Source: Steromphala cineraria (lineage: Eukaryota > Mollusca > Gastropoda > Trochida > Trochidae). Taken from it: a stretch of 64,000 nucleotides of DNA. Under the pieces are notes generated by a model. The model was given only the letters and a program-made list of their open reading frames with translations, was not told the DNA's origin and searched no databases. Location of the stretch: the NCBI GenBank assembly GCA_916613615.1, contig OU744735.1, forward strand, positions 40,807,468 to 40,871,467, written 5' to 3'. Of the stretch, positions 25,150 to 37,001 are shown piece after piece; within the stretch, counting starts at the first letter, position 1, and each line of letters starts with the position of its first letter. The position numbers and the translations under genes were made by a program.

Positions 25150-25155
25150 TTTATT
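25150..25155 (-). terminator. Polyadenylation signal of the GHL10 gene
   Basis: AATAAA on the minus strand, 66 bp after the stop codon. A second AATAAA occurs at about 25013-25018. Confidence 0.55.
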
Positions 25156-25220
25156 CTGTCAACAACTGCGTTATCACATGTGTCATATCGATGACGATGT
25201 AACGGTCAAGTATATAATCC

Positions 25221-28025
25221 TTATCCAATAATTTGACCGGCATGAACTGTGACCACCACCCCATCACTTTGATTGGATAATCTGTCTACAGCGCTGATGA
25301 CGTACTTCCCGTCCGCAACTGATACTTTTGTTGTATCCTTGTTGAGGACCTTCAGGAGGTCCCAAGCATCTGCTTCATCTTTATAGAGGGCCCAGCTTCT
25401 CGTCTGACCAGTTGTGTCCTGGTTCCATGTCAGTGTCTGACCAGCAAGCTTGACTCCAGATGGCGTTGGAGGTTGAGATGACCCAAGCCAATGCATAGGA
25501 GGGGGAAGAGCAGGAGTGGTATAGAGATCATCTTTGAACATTGTGGCCAAGCCTTTGCTGTCATCTCTGAAGTACTTTGCACTAAAGAAGACATCTCCAA
25601 GACTTAGCTGATGTCTGCGTTTCCTCGACTCTTCAACCTGGCGTTTGATTTCATTCAGGGGCCAACTTTTGTGGACAACATTGCCAGCATAGCTTCCAGC
25701 GTAAAAATGACGATGTTTTGTATTCTGTGATAACCACCAATCCATGAGATGAGTGAAGCTTTGCTGAGGAGGATCAATTCTCCAGTAGATCTGAGGCGTG
25801 AAGTAGTCCACCCACCCTTCAGAGAACCACTTCTTGCTGTCAGCATAAAGAGCAGAGTAAGAGGAGAGTCCAACCACACCATGAGGATTACCTGATTTCC
25901 ATATTCCGAAAGGACTGAGCCCAAACTTGACATGCTTCTTTGTTGCTTTGATGCCATTGTAGAGATGCTGAATGAGATTATCGACATTTTGTCTCCTCCA
26001 ATCATGAAGAGCCATATGTCCACCATTGTGCTTATATGCATTGTATGTCTTGCTATCTGGGAAATCATGGCCTGAATCAGGATATGGATAGAAGTAATCG
26101 TCCATGTGAACACCGTCAATGTCGTAGCGTTTAACGACGTCAATAATTACGTCATAGCACTGGTCCTGCACCTCCTTTGCGCCAGGGTCCATCCAGAGAT
26201 CGTTGCGATAAGCATAGGCATACTGTGGATACTTGACCGCCATATGGTTATGAGACAACCCTGACTTCGACGTGCTCCCTGACCTCGCCCTGTAAGGGTT
26301 AAACCAAGTGTGCACCTCTATGTTCCTCTTATGTGCTTCGTCGACTACAAACTTGAGAGGGTCATAATATGGAGAAGGAGCCTTGCCTTGTGTGCCAGTG
26401 AGATAGAAACTCCAGGGTTCCAGCGGGGAGTCATACATGGCATCTCCAACTGAGCGAATCTAAATACATTAAAATAATCTATTCATTGCGTTTGTTAGAA
26501 TTATTTAATACAGGTTGTATAACATATTTAAGGCAAACATATCATATTCAAATCAACTAAATGAACACAGGTATGAGGTTAAACGTTCAATAAAACAATA
26601 TGGGTTTAAAGGTTGGTTTCCAAAAACAAAACAAAAATCGTATGTTATAGTGGTAAAAGAATTCATACGTTTGTGATTTTTCAAAACTCACCTTGATAAA
26701 AATGATTTCTTGAAATTTTATGAGAGTAATGATTTTTCAAAAGAGGTTTCTATGTACCTCATTAAATTTATTTTACAACTTACATCCAAATCTTAAAATA
26801 TTTATGCCTATGAGGTACCTGGAAGACAATGGCATTGAAGTTGAGGCTCTGCAGTTTGTCTAGAAGAGTGACCAGTTCAGCCTTTTGCTTGGCAGTGCTG
26901 TCATGTCTGGACAGCGGCCAGTCAATATCGGCTACTGTGGCCACCCACACTGCCCGGAACTCATGAACTGGCCATTCCTTTCCCTCGGGGCGAATAGTTT
27001 CTGTACACATTGACACACTTTAAATATTGGACGTATGGGCTGGGTAAAATGTAAGAGTAAATATAGGTCGGATTTGTTTCTAAGGTTTGGAAAAATAATA
27101 TCCTAATATCCCAGCATAGTTTTGCTGAATAAAACTAAACAGGCTTTGGATGATCATTTTGATGCCTGGTTCACTGGCAGGAATCGTGATGATCTAAGAG
27201 CTGATAGTTTCAATTATCCGTTTTATTCTTATATTATAAACAGGACTCCCAGATAGTTGAGTAAATTAAAAAAATCGCAATAATGAGAATATACTCATTA
27301 GATGACATTTGGCAAACAATGACAGTGTAAAAACAAGAATATCATAACAAGCTATGAATTTGTTACATTGATTGACTGTATCATTAACTTCTATCGCGTT
27401 GAATGATGATATATTTACTCTCATCAGTTTTTGAAAGAATCAAGAACAGAACTGCAGGCATATAATGTTGCAGTCATTTGAAAAACAAATACTTACCAAG
27501 AGCTTAAATGCAACACTACCATGTTATGCAGATGAATAATGTGTGAGTGTGACAAATAACTTAAACCTTGACCAAAGCAAAGAATATGTGAGTCATGTGT
27601 CAGAGGTTGACTTCTTCCAAATAAACGCGATATCGAAAGAACTAAAACTGGTAAATTTACCAAAATGAATTTAACAGTTGAATTAAGTCATGGTACGTAA
27701 AACTCTTAAAGGACAATCTTTAAAACCAACCCGAAATTTCTTACGCCACAGGCGTGTTTGACACTGTAATAAACAACGCACGGTGCGACCTCAATATTTC
27801 CTTGTTCTGACTAAGCAACCTCCAAAAGTCGTTTATTATTATTTCATGATCATAAAAATAATACAGATAACTTTTGAAACGGTTTGTCATTTCATGTTTT
27901 CAAAACTATTCATCACATTAATATATGTGATGTGAAAGAGGAAATGTTATATACCTACCTGCCACTGCAGAATATATACAGATGCTATAAATTGCTACAG
28001 CCAATAGTACTTGCTTTATAACCAT
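25221..28025 (-). CDS. Secreted glycosyl-hydrolase-like 10 (GHL10/DUF187, YngK/DigH type) protein
   Basis: Model: exons 28025-27959, 27000-26819 and 26459-25221 (minus), 67+182+1239 nt, 495 residues. Borders are CAG|GTAGGT, ACAG|AA, CAG|GTACCT and TTTAG|AT, and phases agree. Residues 1-22 form a signal peptide (VLLAVAIYSICIYSAVA), so the product is secreted. The TIM-barrel hydrolase follows: FRAVWVATVADIDWP at 37-51, FNAIVFQ at 77-83 joined across intron 2 to IRSVGDAMYDS, HTWFNPYRA at 133-141, the acidic DGVHMDDY at 198-205 (likely active-site strand), GLSPFGIW at 263-270 and FTPQIYW at 303-309. Residues about 413-488 form a fibronectin-III-like tail. Length and motif order match bacterial family members. 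Known relatives include Bacillus YngK and E. coli DigH (YddW), which cuts denuded peptidoglycan glycans. A role in digesting or defending against bacteria is inferred. No other gene adjoins it; introns are 958 and 359 bp. Confidence 0.92.
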
Positions 28026-29675
28026 GTTTTCTGAGCTTGAAAACAACACTGTTCTTCTTATCTTAAGCCTTTGGCCTAGAAATTTTGATACAATGGTGTC
28101 CTTGTTTAAAGATAAGCACACTGATCTCGTTTTTGGACGATTAATAAATCACTTATTTAGTCACATCCAACGCAAAAAGAAAACAATAACAATAATGCTG
28201 TCTTCAGATATGTATTTGGATCTTATAATGCATGGATCTATAACATTTGTGGACCTTTGAGTGAACATACAGTACTGGGGTCTTTGAAAATTTATCAACT
28301 TTCCAGGTTGTAGAACATAATGTCATGTATAACTATTATGTTATCTAAGCACTTGAGTATATCATAACCAACTGACCCATTTCCCTAAAATATTTTGGCG
28401 TCCAAGCTATAGTCTTATATTTATCTCTAAAGTTAAGATAATGAGAATGTGGTATGCACAAGCAGTGAGAGATTGAATTGCTTCGGTTGTTATTGTTAAT
28501 TTGAACTGAATCGTTTACACTTATGTAAGGTTCATTAAGGACAAATGTGTCAAGAAAAAGTTGTTGTATTTTTATAATTGTAAATATTTTATTTTATGGG
28601 GAATTAAAGTTTCCCTCGGTATCATACATATGATACTGTGTTTCTTTGTAATGAACGATCGAATTTGCAACATTCGAAAATAATTAATTAATCTAATAAA
28701 TAATTTCATTTATTCAAAATTAAGGAAATGACATTTGTAAATATTAATTACACACACTTTGCAGTGCCAAAAGCTTTTCATGGATGTAACTGTAATAAAT
28801 TTATAACATAGGTATGAGAAATGCTTTTTCATAAAAGTCTTTTCAGGCTGTTGATTATAACGAATGATCATTACTTTACAAGCATGAATGCATCTTCCAT
28901 GATCTTATTTGTTTGGTTGGTTCAGAGGGATCAACAATGCTGCCATGCCTACTATCATTTGAATTGACAATAAATCCACCACAGCATTCTCTTGAAGAGA
29001 GATTCAATTATTAAAAGTCCTTATGACTCCATACGACACATCTTTTATGCATGTTCAAGATGTTTTATCACTTTTAATGGGCAGTGCATGAATGTTTTTC
29101 ATGAAGAGTTAGTTGAACATGTTACACAGTTATAAATTACGGCACAGTGGTAATAGAATTAAGCTTTACTAAATTAGATGACATCAATAAAAAGTATAGA
29201 GTAGTGTTTATATCACTTTTGAACAGTAAGATTATCTTCATAAGTTTTCGGAAAAAAAACAAGAGATAATGCCATTATTAAACACGCTTCAAGAAACAAG
29301 ACATAAAGCTGTCTATTCTGACTCAAAACATACATCGTTGTTAGAAAATAAAATAATAAACGAAATGGGGATTTTATCAACTCCATAAAAGTTTATTTAT
29401 TGCAAAGATTTTATGTTGTTATGGTGTTTTATTACGTTTCTGAAAAGAGAAATCTGGTTTTAGAGCTTATGTGGTCTGAGAAACATAATGATTACTGTTG
29501 AATGGTTTGAACTAGGATACCAATATTAATGAACAGCAGGGTAACATAAAATCCCGTATCCGTCCTTCTTAAACCATGCATATTAGTCTGAAAAACCAAT
29601 TTGGTTTACTGTTGGTTTGTTGGTGGGCCACCATTTGAGAGATAAATCGCATTCTCAATAAACTGGTATCACTAT
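28026..29675. other. Upstream region of the GHL10 gene
   Basis: Should contain its promoter and 5' UTR, but no TATA box or other motif can be assigned with confidence. A 78-codon plus-strand frame at 28024-28260 overlaps exon 1 and is a shadow. Confidence 0.35.
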
Positions 29676-29945
29676 TGGTTGAAAGAGCAAGAAAATTGAA
29701 CATGAAAATGCCAAAACGTTTTTATGCAAATACGTTATTGTATTAAAGTGTCTTACATGATACTTGACATGGGAACTTTATGACGGACATAGATATTTCT
29801 GTTATCGGTTATTTCCTTTATAGTTTCCCATTAATCAATTCCTTGTTATGTATGTGTTATGTGTCTGGACTCAGACCACAATATAATTGATCGTGAATAC
29901 ATATCTGTTTTCTCCTTATATTTCAAAACTGAACAGTATATTTCT
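29676..29945 (-). repeat. Second copy of the PAN-exon tail and 3' flank
   Basis: Same-orientation copy of 6617-6865. The coding tail here is interrupted (a stop follows FSFEI), and the cysteine-bearing PAN part is absent. Confidence 0.7.
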
Positions 29946-30730
29946 TATTTAATGTTTTAAAAGATTCCTACTTTTTCCAAGAGTTATTTATTTAAAATTA
30001 TGGAAAAGAAGCAAGGACAGTGTAGATACGTTAAGAGGTAATTTCTTCGGAAAATTGATTCGACTGCTACAGCGATTGTATATTATCATTATAGTATTTA
30101 ATTACTATTACTGGGATATAATAGTGATTCATAACAAACTTGGACAGCAGTTAAAATGTACATTTTAGATTGGTTAAAGAAATGTCAATTTAATGAGAAA
30201 AGAGAAAAACTTGAACCGGTCAGCCAAATTAGGCTTTTTTGGAAAAAGCAATGCACTGAAGGGCAAATTGGACTCATTTCACAGACTATTGTACTGTCCT
30301 TTCTTTGAATGAATTATGCTTGTTTCAACAGGACAAGGCTGCTCCTTAAAAATCTGTACAAAAGACACTCACCCTAAAACATGTGTTCTGTCGTATCAGC
30401 TACATCATCTGGTTCCTATAGCCCACCTACGGGACTTTTTTTGAAACGTTGGCAAAAAGCGTAAAACCCTTCCTGATGACCAGAAATTATATGCACTGAT
30501 AAAAGCCCTACAGCAAAATGACAGTTGATAAAAATCACGTGATCAGTAAACGTTACCACTCAATGGAACATTGTATCCACGCTTGCTTAAAAGATCAGAG
30601 ACGGACACATGCGATAATGGGAATTGGTCATTTAGAACATTTTATAGTGAGTTTTGTTTATTGTTACCGATTGTGATCGATACCAGACAATAGACCGTTC
30701 AAACATGTAGCCATCTTCCTTCGCAAAGCC
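29946..30730. other. AT-rich intergenic
   Basis: Nothing recognised. Confidence 0.35.
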
Positions 30731-31210
30731 TAAAACATCAGTTTCTGAACTGTCATTTGTATGCCTTGCTGCAGACCCTTGGGTGCGTTTCTTTTGCTCG
30801 TGAGTTTACATATCACCATATGCATCAATTAAACTTGATAAAAGGATGGCAGGGGATTCATTTACATGTCACCATGTAGCGGTATTAACATAAGCTTTTA
30901 GCTTGTTTACCAATCCAATTGTAAAACATCAGTTTCTGAACTGTCAATTTTATGCCTTGCTGCAGACCCTTGGGTGCGTTTCTTTTGCTCGTGAGTTTTT
31001 ATATCACGAGTTGATAAAAGGATGGGATAACATATCAAGTGATAAAGGGGATAGTTTTTGAGCTCACATCACCATGTTCAAGTAGTCTTGCGCAACAGAT
31101 ACACGTATGGCGTGGGATTCATCTACATGTCACCATGTGCAACAGATACCCATGGAAGGTTTTTTTTTAGACTGACATCTACACGTACATGTCACCAAGT
31201 GTATGTGTGA
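30731..31210. repeat. Irregular tandem repeat region
   Basis: A 77-bp unit at 30731-30807 (with ctgcagacccttgggtgcgt) is repeated at 30922-30998, a period of 191 bp. Between and after the units a motif acatgtcaccatgt recurs (about 30866, 31126, and a variant near 31189). The unit ends in cttttgctcgtgagttt, close to the TIR of the element at 18999-19499. Confidence 0.8.
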
Positions 31211-32570
31211 ATGGGATAAATTAAATTGCTTTAGAAAATCTTGTTTTCATAAATTTATTTGACACCAAGAACGTTTTTGATAATAGTTCACCCTATATTC
31301 AAATTTTAGGTCTGAGATACTTTGGAAATAGGAAATCGTTAAATGTGTCCAAACGCAACCTCGTATGCATTGAATATTGACAACCGCATTGCATTGCAGA
31401 AATAGAGTTGATCGGTGTTGTCAAGACTGATAGTTATGTATACGTTATTGCCATAACAGATTATGTCCAAAAGGGGATATTGTTAAATATGACATCACAT
31501 GTGAATATAAGCAGAGTTTAAAAATATTTTACTAGGACCGAATTCGCTTTTTGTCAGGAAATTGTCAAACTATTGAAATTGAAGCAAATAGAAAATGATA
31601 AAAGAAAAATGAAAATGCCGTGGAAGCTTACTAACATATGAGATGTTGGTACTCTAAAAGATGGTACCACAAGTGTATACTGAGTTGTTACATGATCTCC
31701 TAATATATAACGGAGCGTATACCCTCGGCATTGGAGGATTAGAGTCAATTAAAGACAATGTCAATTCTCAATTTAGACAGCTATCACTATTTCCTAAATC
31801 AATACATTTGCAGTTCCCTTAGTATCGTTAGTGTGTACAAAACGACAGACTGGGCGTTATGTTAAGTTAACGTTTAACGTTTAATGAAGGAATTAATATC
31901 ACTGTCTCATTGAGGCCATTGCTGCTAAAGTTAAAAATCCGGTACAACATACTATTATCACCCTTAATAGATAATTATTTTCACTGTCCTGATTTACACT
32001 TGCATCGATTTTAAAGCAGACATAACGACTGTTCATTTACAACATTCTAGCTATTACTGATACTCAAATGCCTGAATGAAATCATATCAACACAAATATC
32101 TTTACATTTGGTTGCCATTGGCATTAGCTCAATCTATGAAGTGCGTTGTGCGACATTTTAAATAAACTAATATTTGTTTCAAATTATTTGCATTTTGATA
32201 ACTTGAATATGTTGCAATATATGTAGAAAGTATTAACAGTTAGTGACCACTTGCTCTTATTTAAATATATCTTGAACGGCAACTCCAAGTGTAACTGACA
32301 GTACATCTGGTCAATGAATATATATATATATATATGCGAGGTTTTTGTAATCGACTTCATGTACTCAGAAAACATATGTCCGCACTTACTGACAATAAAT
32401 TAATCATACATGAAAACAATTCTGAAAGCAATCAATCATAACAAAACATGTGTTCGCACTTACTGACCAAAAGAACTAGTCAAATAAGAAATCACACATT
32501 TTAATTACCAATTCTTAAACCGGATGGCATATTGTTCATTTGAAACCCACTGACGTTAAAGTTATAATCT
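31211..32570. other. AT-rich intergenic
   Basis: A (TA)n run lies at 32318-32335, and a short motif tcgcacttactgac/ccgcacttactgac occurs twice (about 32380 and 32453). No gene. Confidence 0.35.
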
Positions 32571-32673
32571 TATTTATTATGTGAACGTAATTTTCCGGCA
32601 ATCCGATTGGTCGAGAACTGGTCACGTGACAGTCGAAAGTGATATTGATTTGAGTTACTAAAAATAGAGCCGA

Positions 32674-32746
32674 TGACGTCTATCCGTTGTTTCATGACGT
32701 CATGCTATTGTTATCATGACGTCATGCTATTGTTATCATGACGTCA
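32674..32746. promoter_or_regulatory. CRE array with exact 22-bp spacing
   Basis: TGACGTCA at 32695-32702, 32717-32724 and 32739-32746, plus TGACGTCT at 32674-32681. The intervals between the three perfect sites are exactly 22 bp because a 22-bp unit is tandemly repeated. A ccgattggtcgag (CCAAT-like) motif and gtcacgtgac palindrome lie about 70 bp upstream. Confidence 0.65.
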
Positions 32747-32838
32747 TTGACCCGTCCTTGCCAACAATTGAGCCCAAATGCCGTTCATCCCTGTAGTTTT
32801 CCATTCTCTTTTGTTTTTTTTTACCGAGACATAATAAA

Positions 32839-32952
32839 ACAATTATGGACTGGTGATTTCGGTCAATACCTGTTTGTATAGACCCTCGGTCAATATTGTT
32901 TTCCTCGGGTCTATAGAAACAGGTATTGACCTCATCATCAGTCTATAATTGT
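32839..32952. repeat. 114-bp hairpin
   Basis: Arms start at acaattatggact (32839) and end agtctataattgt (32952). The longest matched parts are ggtcaatacctgttt with aaacaggtattgacc and tatagaccc with gggtctata, closing on a small loop near 32886-32908. It begins 93 bp after the CRE array. Confidence 0.85.
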
Positions 32953-35065
32953 ATATTAACGCTTGATGAACAACAAAAAACATTCACCTCTCTTCAAGAG
33001 AATGTGAAATATGAATTTACAGGGGTTGTTATGAGAAAGGTTGATTAAAACATGTTTGCCTACTCTATTGTGGTCTTTTATGGTCTCACCAATCGCTTTT
33101 CTTTACAAACATGCATCGAATGATCTTTTTATAAGAATTCTTTGTAAGTGTAAATGAAGATTCATGTATACCGACGTCCAACTTTATCAAACATATCATT
33201 CAAGAAATGAAAACCTGACTCCATACGTAAACGAGTGAAATTGCAATGAAAATAAATTCTGGGACGACATTTTAAACAGATGTCCTTTCTGGACATTGAT
33301 AACACAATAAAATAAGATTTACATTCATCAGGTCGTACACATATGATCTACTTGACATGCAGAAGCTAACGAAAATGATATGTTGAAGGTCAAGTTAATC
33401 AGCGATCAGTGAATAGGCAGTAGAGCATGTGCTAGTAACTTGAAATGCGTGGATAATGAATTTAAACACCACTTTCTCGTGTAGTTTACATATGTTACAG
33501 CACCTAGAAATAGTGAAAGTAAGAGCCTGCAAGAACATTGTGAACATGCATTTGGCTATATCGACTTGATGAATTTTAGTTGGTGCTAATCTGAAATTCA
33601 GTTTAGCGTCACAACTCAGCAAGGCTAATATGCCACGTGGAATGACAAAAAGGACTAAAAGGATATTTTTTCGGAAATTGTACTTCTTTTGAAAAGTATA
33701 TTTTACGGTCTGATTAAAGTCAACATAGTTCCAGGGAATAAAGAATAAGATCTAAGGATAGCTTGCATCGTCGTATCTCCTGATGTGTGTTCAGTTAACA
33801 AATAAAAATGTTTCAAAATGAGCTTTTGACGTTTGAAGCCAAGCCTCATGTGACCCGTGCATCATGAGCATTTTCTACATTATTGCGGTTTTTAAACGTG
33901 ATAAAGTTATTTGTCTGCATGAGAACATGGACCTTTACTAGTTGTTCACAGACCGTTTGAAGAAGAAACTATCAAACGAGTATTTTCTCGAAATATGTAA
34001 TTTCAATAACAATTTAACACCCTCGCTACAGACTAAAATCATTAATGTTCAGATACGTGAAAAACATATTGAAGATGAATATGTTGCTAAAGGTTATATT
34101 TTAGATCGATTTGGCATTTAATTATGGCAAACATTCAATCCAAACAAGTGAAAAGTTGTAGCAGTTATCCGAACAAGTGAATGAAGTCAGCATTGCAAGA
34201 CATTGTTGATAACCAAGGTGATTATGTAGGAGATATATCAGGTGTGTTTAAAAATCAGAGATATGTTATACTGGAATGATAGCACATAATTTAAAATTGA
34301 AACCATAAGCGAAGTAAAACATATTTTGCTCTTCATTCAAATCCATAATTGACACAACTGACCCTTTAACGACTGCGCCGTCCGAAGCCCTCTATGCAAA
34401 ATGTGATATCGGGTACAACAGGGTTTCAGGAATGTTATGTATAAGTACATTGAGATCTATCGTCATCGAGCCGAACAATCTTACTGGATTTGAATATACT
34501 TTAAGGGAATTGTCAAGTTGGTAGTTTAAAGAAGAATAGGATTTATATTCTTTTGTGTCAATGGCGACATTCGGTCTTGATTCCTCTAACGATAAGAGTT
34601 TACACTCAAATGTCTGACATCAATTAAGATTTGTTTCTTCATTTTGCACAAAATGCTTTGAACACGATAATATATGACTGTGAAATGTAATCTTCGGTTT
34701 GTACTCAAAGACTCCATACCAGACCGTCAGCACCTTTCCACCTCTAAACTGCTCATCAATCATGCTCTAGAGAACATTTCATGCGTCGGAAGAAAGACAG
34801 TTCATTTAGCACTTGTTGGAAACGTTACACCTCATCAGACATCTTGCTCTGAATATATGGAGAATACAAAGCCGCCTTTGTATGCAAAAAACGTTAACAA
34901 GTTGTATACAAATCAACCTTTCACAAATATCATAAAATTAATCCTGGTTTACAACTTCTATAGCCTGAGATTTTGCTTGTTGAATATTACGCAAGAAGCT
35001 TTTTTGGAAACAAACTTGTATTAGAATAAAGAATTTGTTATCCCTAAAAAAATATACGATTTCCG
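32953..35065. other. Intergenic with unassigned open frames
   Basis: A 116-codon plus frame (34674-35024) and a 75-codon minus frame (33395-33622) are the largest. The former has no recognisable domain; the latter has a cysteine cluster (RCCNIC) only loosely like a PAN module. Neither is called as a gene. Confidence 0.35.
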
Positions 35066-35074
35066 ATTTTTGAA

Positions 35075-35143
35075 CATTCTATCCCCACAGAGAGAGCTGT
35101 ATCAACATTTCATGACTTGATCTGCCTCTGTGGGGAGAGAATG
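35075..35143. mobile_element. TIR family B element, minimal 69-bp copy with 9-bp TSD
   Basis: Starts cattctatccccacagag and ends ctctgtggggagagaatg, leaving almost only the two TIRs. Both flanks are the identical 9-mer atttttgaa (35066-35074 and 35144-35152), so it inserted as an intact unit or shrank in place. Confidence 0.9.
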
Positions 35144-35152
35144 ATTTTTGAA

Positions 35153-35671
35153 ATGCTACTGAAATAATTCATGGGAATTGTAAGGCAAGCCATACGTAGT
35201 TATAATATGGTGTTGCGTTTCATCAAGATCGCACCTCGCATACCTAATACCTATGGGGATTTAGTACACATGGCATACCTGTAAAGTATTTGAGTGAAAC
35301 GGAAATTATCAAAATCCTCTACTTTTTGTCACAAAGAGGTTATCATGCGCCTGTGTTTTGGATTGTTAATATCCTCCTTTAGAAATAAACATTCGATTTT
35401 GCAAGCAACAACAAATGCATAGTGTCTATTCCTAATGTCATTTTACAACTTTATTTGGAAAAATGCCTGATAATACTAAAATATAAGTTATCGTAGTTTT
35501 ATGATGCGCATTAAGATATTCAAATGAACAGTATACCATACGCCATGACTGGAAAGTTTTCAATCTTCGGCACAGGTAGCTTGCGTTTAAATAGCGAACA
35601 TAAATGCAGAGCTAAACTAGATAATAGCCAGGTGTTTTTTCACTTCAAACTAATAAGCCGTAAGTGAGGAA
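35153..35671. other. AT-rich spacer between two family B elements
   Basis: No gene or further repeat recognised. Confidence 0.4.
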
Positions 35672-35680
35672 CACTGATAT

Positions 35681-36006
35681 TCTCTCCCCACAGAGGCAGA
35701 TCAAGTCAGGAAATGTTGATACAGTCTCTGTTATAATACGCCGAGTTTGTGGGATTGAATGGGAGACGCCTGATTGAGGCAATCAAAGTTAGTTGTGCAA
35801 TTAGCGACGCTGTGCTACTAAATGGTGGCAAAGGCATTGTGATATGAACCATCCTTTCCATGCGAGAAGCGTTGTTATTTGATAAAGAAATTCAAATGGA
35901 TTGTGATGCCATTTTTTTCGCCAGGGGAAACTGCCGGAATCCACGGCGTAATATAACAGAGACTGTATCAACATTTCATGACTTGATCTGCTATGTGGAG
36001 AGAATG
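35681..36006. mobile_element. TIR family B element with 9-bp TSD
   Basis: About 326 bp, flanked by cactgatat on both sides (35672-35680 and 36007-36015). The left tip lacks the first three bases of the consensus (tctctcccc instead of cattctctcccc). Internal landmarks ccatgcgagaagcgttg and aggggaaactgccgga recur in other copies. Non-coding. Confidence 0.9.
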
Positions 36007-36624
36007 CACTGATATGGGTAATTGAAGAATTTGAACATGAGACTCGAACTAGCTTTGGTATGAGTTGTCGGTTTCATTCAACTTGCGATGACAGTGTATT
36101 GGCGCTGCTTTGTCAAACATATAAAAAAACATACATTTTTGACATAATGTCTTAGATTAATGTGTAAACAATATATCACTTATATTCAATATGTAATATC
36201 TTATATTCAATGTCTAAAAACCTGCACGTACATGCTTTGGAAGGTACAAATGTAGATCAACTAGTACACACTAACCTTTTTTTGCTTCTTTTGCCTTCTT
36301 AAATGCTTCTTTGGCGATTGGTCGATCAATATCGGAGGACGTGGATGAAAAACAAATTTCAATAATTAAGTCTAAGAAATCAATATCATGTGGACATCTG
36401 TGGGTTGGAATTCGTCACCAAGAAAAAAGAATCATTATTTGATGATTCTCATATAAAATGTTTGAAGTTCTTTCCTGATATTTCAAACAAGCAGATTGAA
36501 ACTGGGCTTGATGAACATTAAACTCATTAAACAAATTCAGGGAATTCACTGAAAACGACGTTGTCATTCGCTAAATATATGCTTGTTAAACAATGGATTG
36601 ATAAATGAATAAATAATGAATACC

Positions 36625-36683
36625 TTTATTGAATTTTCAACTTCTTTATTGCAGGAGTGTGAAGAAGTTGAAAATTCAATAAA
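36625..36683. repeat. Perfect 22-bp inverted repeat (hairpin)
   Basis: Arm 36625-36646 is the exact reverse complement of 36662-36683, with a 15-nt loop. It lies inside the predicted intron of the candidate gene above. Confidence 0.95.
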
Positions 36684-36703
36684 ACTCTTCCTTATCCAGC
36701 TAA

Positions 36704-37001
36704 CAACTTCGAAACGTCTCTCAAAGAAGTCTGGTGGTTCTGAAGAATTTCGGAAGCAAATCACAAGAACGTCACTTGCATCAGATTATTTACCGACAAA
36801 GGAATTGTTTCGAGTATGATTACTTGCATTCACTTGCAGAACGTCAGATGGCCAACTTTGAAACGTCTCTCAAAGAAGTCTGGTGGTTCTGAAGGATTTG
36901 GGAAGCAAATCACAAGAACGTCACTTGCATCAGATTATTTACCGACAAAGGAATTGTTTCGAGTATGATAACTTGCATTCACTTGCAGAACGTCAGATGG
37001 C
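36704..37001. repeat. 149-bp tandem duplication
   Basis: Units 36704-36852 and 36853-37001 are identical except at a handful of positions (for example gaagaatttcgg versus gaaggatttggg), so the duplication is recent. Both begin just inside the same predicted intron. Confidence 0.95.

Noticed and set aside
25655..26143. 162-codon minus-strand frame overlapping the hydrolase
   Set aside because: It lies in another frame inside exon 3 and has no motif; it is a shadow of the real gene.
25221..28025. Hydrolase gene as bacterial contamination
   Set aside because: It has two GT..AG introns in AT-rich animal-type DNA, and the window is full of animal repeats on both sides.
34674..35024. 116-codon plus-strand frame as a gene
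   Set aside because: No recognisable domain, ordinary composition and no splice or promoter context.
36415..36417. In-frame TGA as a selenocysteine codon
   Set aside because: No SECIS-like element was noticed downstream, the context is not a redox motif, and a frame slip elsewhere in the same locus favours decay.
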